64,000 nucleotides of DNA from Klebsormidium nitens (Eukaryota > Streptophyta > Klebsormidiophyceae > Klebsormidiales > Klebsormidiaceae): the NCBI GenBank assembly GCA_000708835.1, contig DF237091.1, positions 62,001-126,000 of the forward strand. Reading direction: 5' to 3'. Shown piece by piece: positions 49,501 through 61,500 of the stretch; positions within the stretch are counted from its first letter, which is position 1, and each line of letters begins with the position of its first letter. Below the pieces are notes generated by a model. The model was not told where the DNA came from. It ran no database searches and worked only from the letters and a program-made list of their open reading frames with translations. Made by a program: the position numbers and the translations under genes.

Positions 49501-52500
49501 GAACACCTTCACGCCACGGCCCCAATTTGAGGCGAGCAATGTTCGACAGATTGGCAGAGAAATGCTGCCAAACAGTGGCAATCATGGCCGCAAAAGCGCC
49601 GAAAACTGCCACCAAAACCCTCAGCCCAGCCACAAACAAATCCTATCCCCGTGAAACTCCCGTGAAACTTGCAAACAATGGCCTCCGCACTCTGTTGCTT
49701 GCCTGGTCAAAACGGCCCCAAAAGGCTGCGATTCTGCTCTGAGGCGGCTGACATTGGGTGCAAGATCGAGCAAACAAACGTCGCAGATCAGCGAAAGTCT
49801 GCTGCAATGTAGGGCACAAAAGCTCGCCTGACCGGACGCTTCCGGGTCTTAGCCGGGCACAAAGTCTGCTCCAAGGGAGCATGAATTATGGAGCAAGAAT
49901 TCTGTCCACAGGTGACCTCAAACCGCGTCAAAGTGGTCTGATACAGCTGCACTTCAGCCTCAATTCAGCCTCGCTTCAGCCCCAGAAGACGGAAAACTTG
50001 TTCACAAATGATTCGCAAAACGTCTCAGGTTGTCAGGACTGGCCTCACTTTCGCTCCCACACGGGCTCCCCCTTTCCGGGTGCGGGACAAAGTGGTCCCT
50101 CAAATTGCCGCCTGTTCCGCCGGCCATTATCTTATTGCGCCGGTGGCAAAACCCTCACAATGTCTGCCAACTTGTCGGCGAAATGTGAAAAGGTTTGTGC
50201 TGGACCCGTCCCAAATTCAGCTCACAAGACGCCAAAGGGCTCCGAAATACAGAAACAATCTGCTCAGCCTTCAGCCCCAATTGCGCCCCAATCGCTTCAA
50301 AAGCACTGGAAATCGGGGCGCTTTCTGGACCCAACCAGGACTCGGAAGGCCTGCTCGTACCAGGGCGAAATTACGCAGAAAACGCTACCGTTTGCGCGCG
50401 CTTCAGCCAGCACTTGGCCACCAGATTGCCCCGGAGTTCAGTGCAAGATCAGCGTCATATTGGTCGTTGTTCAACCAAATTTGTTGCAGTCCCGCCTAGG
50501 ATCGGCGCAGGCTCAGCCTGGGTTCAGATGCATTTCAGACGCAAGTCAGACGCACTTCAGACCGCGGGTTGAGATACAACGGGCTAAAATGCCCTGGATT
50601 TGGCCAGCAATCGGTGAGAAATTTGGTCTGCAACCAAACATTATCGGGGCACATGCACGCGCCATTACCGGAAAACCGGCCTCCCGATCCGGCCCATCCA
50701 CGCGCAAAGCCCGACACAGTTTGGGTCCAAAAGAGGTGGGCGGGAGTCAGGAGCGCCCAAATGCAGGCGGCGTTCGTGCAGTGGAGACTCGAATTTCGTC
50801 TATGGATCAGGGGGAGATCAGGGGGAAACGTTCAGGGACCTGGGCAAAAATCAGGCAAAAGTAAGGGGGAAATCAGGAGGACCAGGGCGGAGTTCAGGGG
50901 GAGTTCAGGTGGACATCAGGCGGCGTTGTCTCCAACTTCAGGCGGACATCAGGCGGCGTTCTTGCAACTTTCAGGCGGAGATCAGGCGGACTTTAGGCGG
51001 ACTTCCGGCCCGCACTCTGCCTCAAAACGGCCCCCACATGGGCTCCACTTCAACTGCGAATGTCACGTCCAAAGCGTCCCTGCCTAGAAAGCTTGCACCA
51101 AGATGGTCGTCCCTGAAAACGCATTTGAGAGGTCTCGACTCTCATGGAGCCTGGAAGGGCGGGGAACAGCGGCTGATGCCACCCAGAAGGCCGGGGAACC
51201 AGTAAGCCAAAGCTCCAAAAGGCCGGGGAATAAGGGCGGGGACCGGGAAGCGATAGCTCCAAAAAGCCGGGGAACAAGGCCGGGGAACATGAGCCAAAGC
51301 TCAAAAGGCCGGGGAACAAGGCCGGGGAACAGTAAGCCAACGCTTTAGAAGGCCAGGGAACAAGACCGGAAACCAGTAAGCCAAAGCTTTAGAAGGCCGG
51401 GGAACAAGCCGGGGAACAGTGAGCAAACACTCCAAAAGGCCGGGGAACAAGGTCGGGGAACCAGTAAACCATAGCCTCAAAAGCCCGGGGAACAAGGCCA
51501 GAGAACGGTAGGCCAAAGCGCAAAAAGGCCGGGGAGCGAGGCCGGGGAATAGTAAGTCAAGGCCGCGGAACAGCAAGCCAATAACGCCAAAAGGCCGGGG
51601 AACGAGGGAAGACAGAGGAAATTTGTTGCCCAGAAGGGCCGGAGAATGGCGGAAAAATGTAGACCGCGGGCCCGGCAGATGGAGTAGAACAGTGGAAAAG
51701 TGCGGACAAGATGAGCAACAGAACTGCAACATCACGGCAAAATTTTGCCTCCTAAAAATTTTGCCTTCAAATGGTCATGGAAGTGTGCAAACGAGCGGAG
51801 CAGAAACGGCCGTTAAATGGGCGAAAGCAATGCTGGAAACTTTGTCGCCAACGTGCAAGAAGAGAAGGAAACCCCCGAATCATCGGCTACCAGAACTAGA
51901 AACCAGCCCGAGTTTTCCCTCTGGGCATGGTTAGATTCTTCCCCGAAAGCAGAAAGGGAACAACCGTCAGACCCCCTGGTTCCTTCCGGATTGTCCAAAA
52001 TTTCACCTCAAAACCACCGGGCCATGTCCCCAGATGGGCCAAAAAGCAGCCGTCAAACCCCGTGAACTCCTGCCCTATCCGCCCTGGATTTCCACCAGAA
52101 TCCACCGCCAATGTCCGCCATTTCCCCTGACATCCACCAGGAATGTCCGCAATTCCCCGGCCAGATGCAGAAGAAAACAGCGGTTAGAACCCGTGGATCC
52201 TGTCCAATTCTGCCTTAGGATCTCCCCCTGAAGCCACCGGCAATGCCCAACATCCATCCCAAGATGCAGAACAAAACAGCCGTGAAAGCATCCTTTCTCT
52301 GAGGCCTTGCAAGGGCGAAAGTGCTGATTGACATTGATACAAACACTAAGACAAACATGCAACGAAACCACAGACTTCAGCAACCGAACGAAGGCCGAAC
52401 TGACTTGAAAGAATCTGCAGCATATCGGCGCTGGCCACGCAACCGTGGGAAACTGGTGTCCTCGAACAATGGACAAAACCCGGAAAGTGCCGAGCTTTCT

Positions 52501-55500
52501 GCTAGAATAGGCATAATCGTCACTGACAGTCAGAATGTGCTAAGTGGAACCAGATGGAGGCGAACAAAGTCAGAATAAAGGCGGTCGTCAACAGGCAGGG
52601 TTAGGCGCACGGGTCAGCATCAAAACGCTCTGGCCAAATCGTTGCAGACCGACTTGGAGAGATGTGGATGCACAAAAAACTTGGCGTGGCCGAGAAACGA
52701 ACCTTGGATCAACAAAGCTCAAAAAGGTCTGTGGTTGAATCCTCTGTTCTCAGCAATCAAATTTCGTTTTATTCGAAAGACAAGCTGCTTTGTTCTAGAA
52801 CCGCTGCAGCATTCAGCAACGTAGAGTGCACAGCAAGGCGCGGGACTGCCAAAGGCGGGACTTCAAGGTAAGTAATGCATACGACAGATCGCCTACATAT
52901 TAAGGACACCGAAATTGGGTTCTCGTGTATCCACAGCTACCTAACTCCGAGCTTGTACATGTCAAAAGCACAAGCCAAGCATGCCGGAATCAGACTTTCT
53001 ATGTATGCTTTGCACCAGAAGGATTTGTAGGGCGATGCCATCAACTGATTGAACACACCATTCACACAAACACTCAGAAAAGCAGAGAAGACGTCTTTAA
53101 AACGAACTCCCGCTCCGAATTTGTTACCGGCGCAGATCCGTCACAAACGCAAGTAGAAGCAAGCAATAACACGTCAGCTCTTGGTTCCGCTAGAATCAGC
53201 CAGTCCACCTGCTTGTAGATTTTCCGTTTCCTTGAAGCACCGGACAGTTCGACCCCAGAACTGACCCACGGCTCGGTAGATAACAGCGGTTTGCGCGGAA
53301 TCTGTCACGGAGTTTGCGAGCGGAGCACTTTCTGTGCACTATAAACCGGTGCGACACCCGTGCACGATTTAGTGACGTCACCAGCAAAACGTTAGTTCTC
53401 AGCCCGTCGAATCCCGATGAACCGAAGTTGATGGTTCCGATCGGCGCTACCGGCGCTTATGACGTCACTGATCGTGCAAGACAAGGCTGCTCCGATACCG
53501 TGCACACCAATTCGATCATCAGCGACTCCGTGACACGTTTCACGTACATGGCCGTATCCCGTCTCCTGGAAGCACCGGAACACTAAACCCCCGGGGCTAC
53601 CAGAGAACTGACCCACCTGCTCGGTAGATTTTCCCGTCTCTGGAAGCACCCAGGATTTCGACTTAGAGAATCGACCCACCTGCTCGGTAGCAATCCCCGT
53701 GTCCTTGGCAATCTTCTCCACCTCTTCCGCGCTCAGCTCTTTTTCCGCCGGAATCCGCCGCCCGAGCTCGATCCGCTGCCCCGGGGTCAGCTCGTGCCGC
53801 GTCGCCCAAACCCGTCCGACGATTTCGGACGCTACAACTCCAGGGAACGCGGCCCGGGCGTCCTCTTTTCTCAGCCCGCTGAAGCAGGCTTCGAGGCGAT
53901 CCCAGTAAGACAGGACGTCGGACTCGTCGGATGTATTGAAGGAGTGGACAACCGGGCCGCCGTCTGCGGGGAAGAAGTGGTCGGGGCAGCGTTTCAGCAG
54001 TATGACGTGTTGTATATGAGGATTTAGACAGCACTTTCTCGAAGAGAGGAGCAGGGGCAAAAGTGGCTGGGAGTGGTTTTGCACTAAACGTTGATCGAGA
54101 TGCTACTGATCACATGTGTAACCCGCAGGTTTGGAGCCCTCCTAAACATCGGGTGCCCGACTCCTCACGCTAAAACGTCTTTTAGCAGACAGGAAAGCCC
54201 TCGCTAGAGAGATGAGGTAGAGAACTTTTCTTCAGAAAACAAAATGAAGACTATATCGGGAAATTGACCAACCATCAGATGCTTCTGGAAGTATTGCAAG
54301 AAGGGAATTGTCTATCCTTGTTTTGAAGAAGCAGAGACTAGGAACAAAAGTCGTCAACAGATGAAGCAAGAAGACGTGCAGACTGAGTAAGCGGTTATGA
54401 TTTCACAGCCGAAATCGAAGGCAACAGGAAGTGGAACCCCACAAAGCCCATCGTCAGATCCTGACCTTTTTCTGAATACTCAAGCTACGCTCGAAATCTT
54501 GTAAGACATTGTCCCGAGTCAGGTTTCCATGCAGGATCCGAACACAGATTTCGAGCCCAGTTGTCAGGTTTGAGTCATCATCACTCGTTCCAAGAAGGGT
54601 TGTTTCACCTACGGACTAAGCACGAACTCAAGTTTGGTGTAAAAGCGAGACAACCCCCTATGTGCAACCGATGTTTATGAAGCGCACTTGCCAGTTTTAT
54701 TAAAAACGATTTTATGAACACGCTTGAACTTCTAATTTGATCTAACTGCTTCCACCCTATTTTCCGTCTTCTTACCTGCAATACAAGCGTTTCTTCTGAT
54801 CTGCCGCAATAGTTCGTGCGAGTGCCCCTAACCGTGGATGCCTATCTGGCTTCCTCAATGAATTCGAATCCCCACTTTGAGACTGGGTCCGAGACTGAGC
54901 TGTGGGCTTGCAGATTAGGCAAGGTCTGAAAGCGAAGATAAAGTCCGAAAAAACAAACCTGCGGGCTCCTCAAAGTAGATGGTGTCATTCAGCTTGTACA
55001 GAGCCCCCAGCTTCTTCAGCCCAAGAGACGGACCGCCGTTTCCGACTTCACTGGTTTCGAGAGTCTTAGGGGTCACCAACTGTAAAGAAAGGGAGTTGGA
55101 GAATCAAAAAAGCTGCAATCAGGTATTAAATGGTATGTTTTGCTTCTTTTTGAAAGATATAGGTGTGAACCTGAGAACTTGAGAAGGCCACTGGTAGGGC
55201 CCAGGTTCACAACAAACGTCTGTGGAATTCGAACGTTCAGAAAGGCCCTTACTAATACGGTGAAGAGTACAGTCAACCCAGAGGATGAAAGCCAGTAAGA
55301 AAGCCAGGAAGAAGGATAAATAGAAGGCACACAAGTATAATCTGAAGGACCATTTGACCATAGAGAACAACGAAGAGCCAGATAACGAACCCTGCCCTTT
55401 TCCCGCCACTCACGGTGCCACTTTCCGGAGGCAAGCAAACCTTCAAACCTTCTTGGTTTCTTCGGATGCACATCTGCCTTCTCCTTCCACGTACTCACAA

Positions 55501-58500
55501 ACCAGCCTTTCTCCCAAGCACTGTTCTTCCGGCTCTCCTCGGAGTTAAGCACTCCCCCCAATCCCTCTTATCCAATCACATCCGAGCAGTCTGCCCCTCC
55601 CCCGGGCACTCTGCCCTCTTCCCCCGGGCACTCCACCACTTCCCCCGCGCACTCAACCACTTCCCCCGAGCACTCAACCACTTCCCCTAGTCACTCACAT
55701 CCATTCTGCGCAATCTCTGCCCCTTCCCCTGAGCATCTCATGGGTCACTAAATCACTCATAATAAGCTGAACTTACAATGAGCTCAAGTTCTAGTCTTGG
55801 AACGGGTAGGATTAGAAAGGGAGTTTAAGGTGGGCGGAGCAGGTAAGGCCAGCAAGTGGCCGGAAATGGCCGGAAATGGCCGGAAATGGCCGACCCTTCT
55901 TCAAAAGAGCTCAAAGGGGGGAGAGAGGCTAATGTTAGGGTTCGGTCTTAGCTTCGTTCATACTATCAATTAAGCTTATGACGATTGTCCCAAAGAGATT
56001 TTGAGCACTCCGCCACTTTGCCCAAGCACTCACATCCATCCTGCGCATCATGTCGACCGTGTTGGCCAGGCGCGTCATCGCCTGCGGACCCAGGATCTCC
56101 GTCCGCAGCTCGTCCGGCGTGCAGTCCCTAACCCGGGCGCCGTTTTGGGTTAGCTCGTTAACCCGCTCCAAAGGCAGCGCGGAACCCACGATCTTGATGT
56201 AAAGTTCGACGGGCATGTCCCGCATGATCTCCAAAATGTTGATCCACTGGTCACCCTACAAACAAGCAAATTATTTGTTTGGAAACCGAAAATTTGGATT
56301 CAACAAGAAAAGTGTTGTAAGGATAAAAAGTGGGCGGATCGGACTTCTCCTGTCAGCCTCTTGGTCTCAGAATCTTCTTCGCGCTTCACAAAAGAAGATC
56401 CTAATCCATAAAGCCTAAAAAAAAGTGGTCAGAAGAAATTAGTCGCGTCAGGTCTCTCGTATTCCTGCAAGAATTGTCACGACGGATCGTGAAATGTCAC
56501 GACCAACGTTATTCTGCGGTGTGCTTCTAAGTTCGTTCACTCACAACTGAACTCCTTCCGTTCTCCCGGCACCTACATCAACTACCCAACCTCGTCACGT
56601 GGACTGAGTATGCACCTGCCAGAGGCAGAGAATTGGACTTTCGCATCGCTTTGGACTCTACATGTGGCGACGTTTTGGAACCGCAAGAATATTGAACCAG
56701 CTTTGAAGGAAGATCGACTTACTCGGTTTCCGTTGTCCCCCGCCACCATTGGGTTTGAGTTCTCATCCCGTTGCACGCGTTCGACTGCCGCCGCAACCGC
56801 TCCTTTCAGAAGAGCCTCCCCCGCAGAAGCAGCCCTAAGGGCCTGTAAGAATGAAGTGACGGTTGGGTTCTTGAGTGACACAGCCATTTGGCTGACGTCA
56901 GAGCTAACATCAAGCTGAAGCAGCGCGGCAAGCAGTTGAATAGGTTCAGTGAGGTTAGGATTGAAGCACGATTGACACGAACTTGGCGACTCGGAAGCAA
57001 CGTCTATTTAAGAACGTCGGAAGAAAACCTCAGAAAAATCACGCATAAAGTCTCTTGTTGAACGATCGAACGGCCATTTTGTACCGAAGCCTAAAAGAGA
57101 ATCCAAGACAGAAGAGGACGGGATGTTGGATCCCTTGAAGCGAAGATTGACACAAGTTTCAACGGAACCGAGGATTTCCAAGCTCAATAGCCAAGAAAAG
57201 AGAATTCCAAACAGTACGCAATTTTGGCACGAGACTACCAAGAACACTCGATACCGCAAAGTAAAGCATTACCAGCCTCGCAACAGCAAGCAAGCTCAGT
57301 CTTTCCCGCAAGGCTTGACAATCAACTTCCACGCGGAACCGAACACTTACCGCCGCGCCGGATGCCCCCCCGGCAACCACCTTGAACCGCAGGTACTTTT
57401 CCAGCGCCGACTCCTGCTCCGCCTTCGCGCCTTCCACCAGTTTCTTAACCCTCTCCACAACTTCTTGCGCCGCCCCTAAACCTTCGCCAAAAGCCGCACG
57501 GGGATCCTTAACCGAGGGCCTCATTCCCCGAACCTTCCCGGCCCACACTCCTGAGCTGCTCGGAGGAACGACATTTGAAGGTCCCGGTTTAGAGGATTTT
57601 CCTGCCCGGCCCCCAGGGCGTTCCCCCGACCCGCTGACGTCATCCAATTCCGAAACGCCTCCTTCCGCGACTCGGGCCCGTGAGTCGCCGCCAATCTCAG
57701 GACCCGCTGCCGCTCCCAAAGCGTCGCCACCTTGACCAAGGAGGTCCGGAAACATGCCGACGTCAGCATCTACGTCTGCCACGTCAGCCGGGGCTGGCTG
57801 CCCCTGACGAGGGCCTGTTGCTCCGGCCGCAAATTCTAGAGCTGGCGCATCTCCGCCGAAAACGGCGCCTCCGATGCTGACGTTACCGCCCAGTGCGGCC
57901 CGCGCCAGGCTCTCCCGGATGCTCTGCAGCGTCTCGTACACGTCCGGGCGGCAGATCCGCCCCACCGGCCGATCGAAGTCACGTGCCCGCTTGGTGACGT
58001 CAGCAGCGCCTTGGGATTGCCGTTGCTCAGTGCCCGGAACTTCGCTGGCAGTCTCTCGATCCTCCGCTGGGGTCCCTGCCTCTCCTTCGACTGCCGGTTC
58101 GTTTGCTTCCCCGTCACTAATGGGCTCCGTTCCCGTTTCCAAACCGACGGCTCTTCCATCGGCCACCGCTTCGGTCTTGTTCGCAGCAGGATCCATTGCG
58201 GCCGTCACTGGAGAACCGAAAACGTGTTGCCAAAGATACAAGTGCAGCGCGCGCGCCCGGAGCGCTTTCGAGTACAAGTACCCGTTGTGCTTCATCGCGT
58301 TCTGCATGTCCAGGTTCTTCTCCGCCGCCTCTCGTTTCCGCTGATGCAGCGCCTTGTAGTTTTCCAGACGCTCCACCGTCACCGTTGCCGGGGCCGTTAC
58401 CGCCTTCTTCGTCTGGAACCCGGTTTGGCGGCTGATGCGCTCGACTCCCCGGGCTGTCTTACCAATAAAATCGGCGAATTCTTGGTCGGGCTCGAAGTCC

Positions 58501-61500
58501 CCGGGGATAACGACCTCTACCGGTCTGCTTTTCGAGGGATCCCCCGCGTCTGGGACGGTTATCAGGACGCCCTTGACGAGGCCCTCGGTTTGGAGGTCGG
58601 TTAGCGTGCGGGTTACGAGCTTGAAATCGAGCGGCTTGTCGCGCCCCATCTCGAGGGCGAGCCACCGGCTGAGGGTGCTGCGGATGATGAACTTGTCCTT
58701 CTGCGGTTGAGAAAAGAGGAGATGATGATGCGGTTTTCAAAAAAGGACTCGATTGGAATGATCAGCGTGTTGGCAGAATCTGAAATTGCGTAGCAGTTTC
58801 AAGCCATCCCGAATCCTTTGCCGTTTCGGCGAAATCGGACAACATTGAACGCCTGTAGCTTGGCAATAGCAAGGGTTTCGACACTGAAGGCAACGTTATG
58901 GAAGAAAGTGGTGAAGACATCGTCCACATGGCATATTGCGTTTGAGGACTCAGAACCAGCTTCCGTTCATCATCTGGCCCTTGGAAAGAGAGCGGCAAGC
59001 CATCTACTCAGGTCAGAAGAACCGTCACACCTTAGACTGCCATACTGGTCGTAATCGCTGTACTCTGTTTTTTTATAATTGCAGGCGACTTGAATCGAAG
59101 CGAGACGTGCTCGACAAAAAGGGTGCAATCTGCACAAACCCAACGCCGAACTCTGTGCCAGCTATGAACCTCCAAATGCTTGTGGCAAAGTGACCCCCTC
59201 GCTGTAGCTGTTGCTCATTCCTTGCAGACAGAGTGCGCCAGCAGCACTGTGGGGAGCACTGGAAGCTTCGTTTTTACCAACGGATCAGAGCAGACAAACA
59301 CGAAATCGGAAAGGCTCTCCGTTCGTCACCTCAAGCTTCTTCATAATCAGCTCCTGCCGCACGCGCGCGTCGCTGGTCACCATTTTGGACGTCCGCCGGA
59401 AGCGGCTCACGTGCGGGCCCTGTCCGAGCCCCTCCTGCTCCGCGCCCTGGTAAACAACCAGCGCCGTATCGCGAGCTCCTTCACTCACAGGGCCTTTCGC
59501 CGAGCTTTCCCCCTGGCCGCCACGTGTCCCCTCCTCTTGCTCGCCACGCGTTTGCTCCTCCGTTCTCCCAACTTCGGCTCCCTCCATCTTCTCATCGTCC
59601 ATCCCCCTCGTTTCCGCTTCCGGGGGCGTCTCCGCCCGCGTCTCTCTACCCCCCCGCACGCTCTTCTCCGCTTCAGGGGGCTCCTGCGTCTGCTTCTCCG
59701 GCGCCCCCGGAAAGTTCCCTGCCGTCCACAGACGATAAAGCACCGCTTTTTTGAGCGTCTCCGCGTGCTGGACGATGCTTCCGCTCTCGATCAGAGTGGT
59801 CGACCATTGCGTGTTGTTCTTCCGGTTGAGGTGCAATCGTTTCCATAAGTGGTTGGAGCGAATGCCCTCCCGCCCAGCATCGCGTACGCACTCGTAAATC
59901 TGTTGGTCGACCGGCACGTCGAGGACGACGCCCTCGGGGCCCTCTTCTTCTTCCATCTCGTCCTGCAAGAGGAGTATTCATAGTCCTTAATCTTTCTAAG
60001 ATGGCCCCAATTGAAAAATATAAATCAACTAGAATCACGAGAACTCTGGAAAGTATGCTCAATCGACCGGCACGTCGAGGACGACGCTCTCGAGGCCCTC
60101 CTCGTCTTCCATCTCGACCTGCAAGACAATTTTCTGTATAGCTTTTGAGTTCTCGACCCGCAATTTTGCTCGCTGTCTGTATTGTGGAGTATTAAAACTG
60201 ATGGCATAACGAACGCCCTGTGACACCGTTTCGACCGGCACGTCGAGGACGACGCCTTTGGGGCCCTCCTCTTCTTCCATCTCATCCTGCATGAGGAAAT
60301 CTCCATTAGACTTAAGTTTCTCCGAACTCACTATCTTTTCTACGGACCTACATCGACTTGAATGACGGACACACTGGTAGAGCTTGTGTCGACCGACACG
60401 TCGAGGACGACGCCCTCCTTTTCCTCTTCTTGTCCTGCAAGCATATGATGCAAGTTCGTAAATCTGAAATCACCCGCAAGCTCAGACTGCTGTTGGGATA
60501 GAAGGGTCCTGAATCGACGGCGGCCGCGCTCGTAGCTGTGATGGTCGATGAGTGAGTCGAGAACGACGCCTTTGGGACTCTGCTGCTTTTCCACTTCATC
60601 CTGCAAGAGGCGCTCTAGTGTGCATCCATTTTCTGAACGGTCAAGATTGTAAACGGGAAGCAATCCGCGGTCTGCAACGAGAGGCTTTGTCACAACGCCC
60701 TCCTCTTCCATCTCGCCTCGCAACTGTTCCCAGTGCCCTACGATGTTGACAGAAGGGGCGACAGCAGATCCGGTGGCAACAATCAAGGCCACATTCTAAA
60801 CAAGAAAAGGGAGGGGCGAAGCGGTATATTTAAAGCATGACAAAATGAGAGAGCGTTTAGACCCATTGTTGGTGTTTCAACCCGTCGCAGACCCCTGATA
60901 TACGTCTCGAGCATGCGGAAGTGCGAACAACACAGCGAACGATTAGCGCGCACAAACCGAGACTTTCGTCCGGCGGCTTCAGGAACCCCGACTCTACGAT
61001 GTCCACATACTAAAGTAAAATTCCAATAACGAGCTGTAGTTTCAGTTGGCCAACCTCCGCTTGGGGCTCAAACATCACCCAAAGGAGGAATCAGGAACTT
61101 TAAGAGGCCTATTTTTATTTTTTCATGAAAAACCGTCCTTTCAAGTTTCAACCTTTAAGACACCGGCCGGCACGGGTGTGGCGAGAGCTTGACTCAGCGT
61201 ATTGCAGAGTAGCAAAGCAGTGTAGTTCACAGCTGACCTAAGCATGCAAAAACCCATCCGATTCGAAACCAGCTTGCCATGATCCCCCAGTCAACAAGAT
61301 CCTCACAATCGTTGTACGAAGTCCTCTGTGACAGATGCGAAGCTAGCTGACTTTGTGGCTCACAAGTCCTTCAAACTTATATTTCTGATTCAACCCTAAA
61401 CGCTCACCTCCGGCTGCGGCTCGGCAGCCTCGTGGAAGCCCCTCTTGAGCTGCAGGCACGCCTTGGCGCGCCCGTTCACCTCCGCCTGGAACTGCCGCAC

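Larger units (their letters stand above)
49205..51720. repeat. Copy B of the diverged 2.2-2.5 kb dispersed repeat, inside a TFIIIC intron
   Basis: Same orientation and block order as copy A at 36637-38850, with many substitutions and indels. It lies in the 5.2-kb intron between exons 9 and 10 of the TFIIIC gene, antisense to that gene as written. Unlike copy A, it contains a 44-bp minisatellite near its right end. Matching stretches remain similar in more than one translated frame, so similarity alone does not show which frame, if any, was coding. Confidence 0.75.

Noticed and set aside
49758-50864. Forward-strand ORF of 368 codons in repeat copy B
   Set aside because: The sequence has no recognisable domain, other frames are also open, and the collinear part of copy A is not open in the same frame throughout.
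59180-59848. Forward-strand ORF of 222 codons
   Set aside because: Antisense to exon 4 of the TFIIIC gene; Leu/Arg/Pro-rich with no domain.
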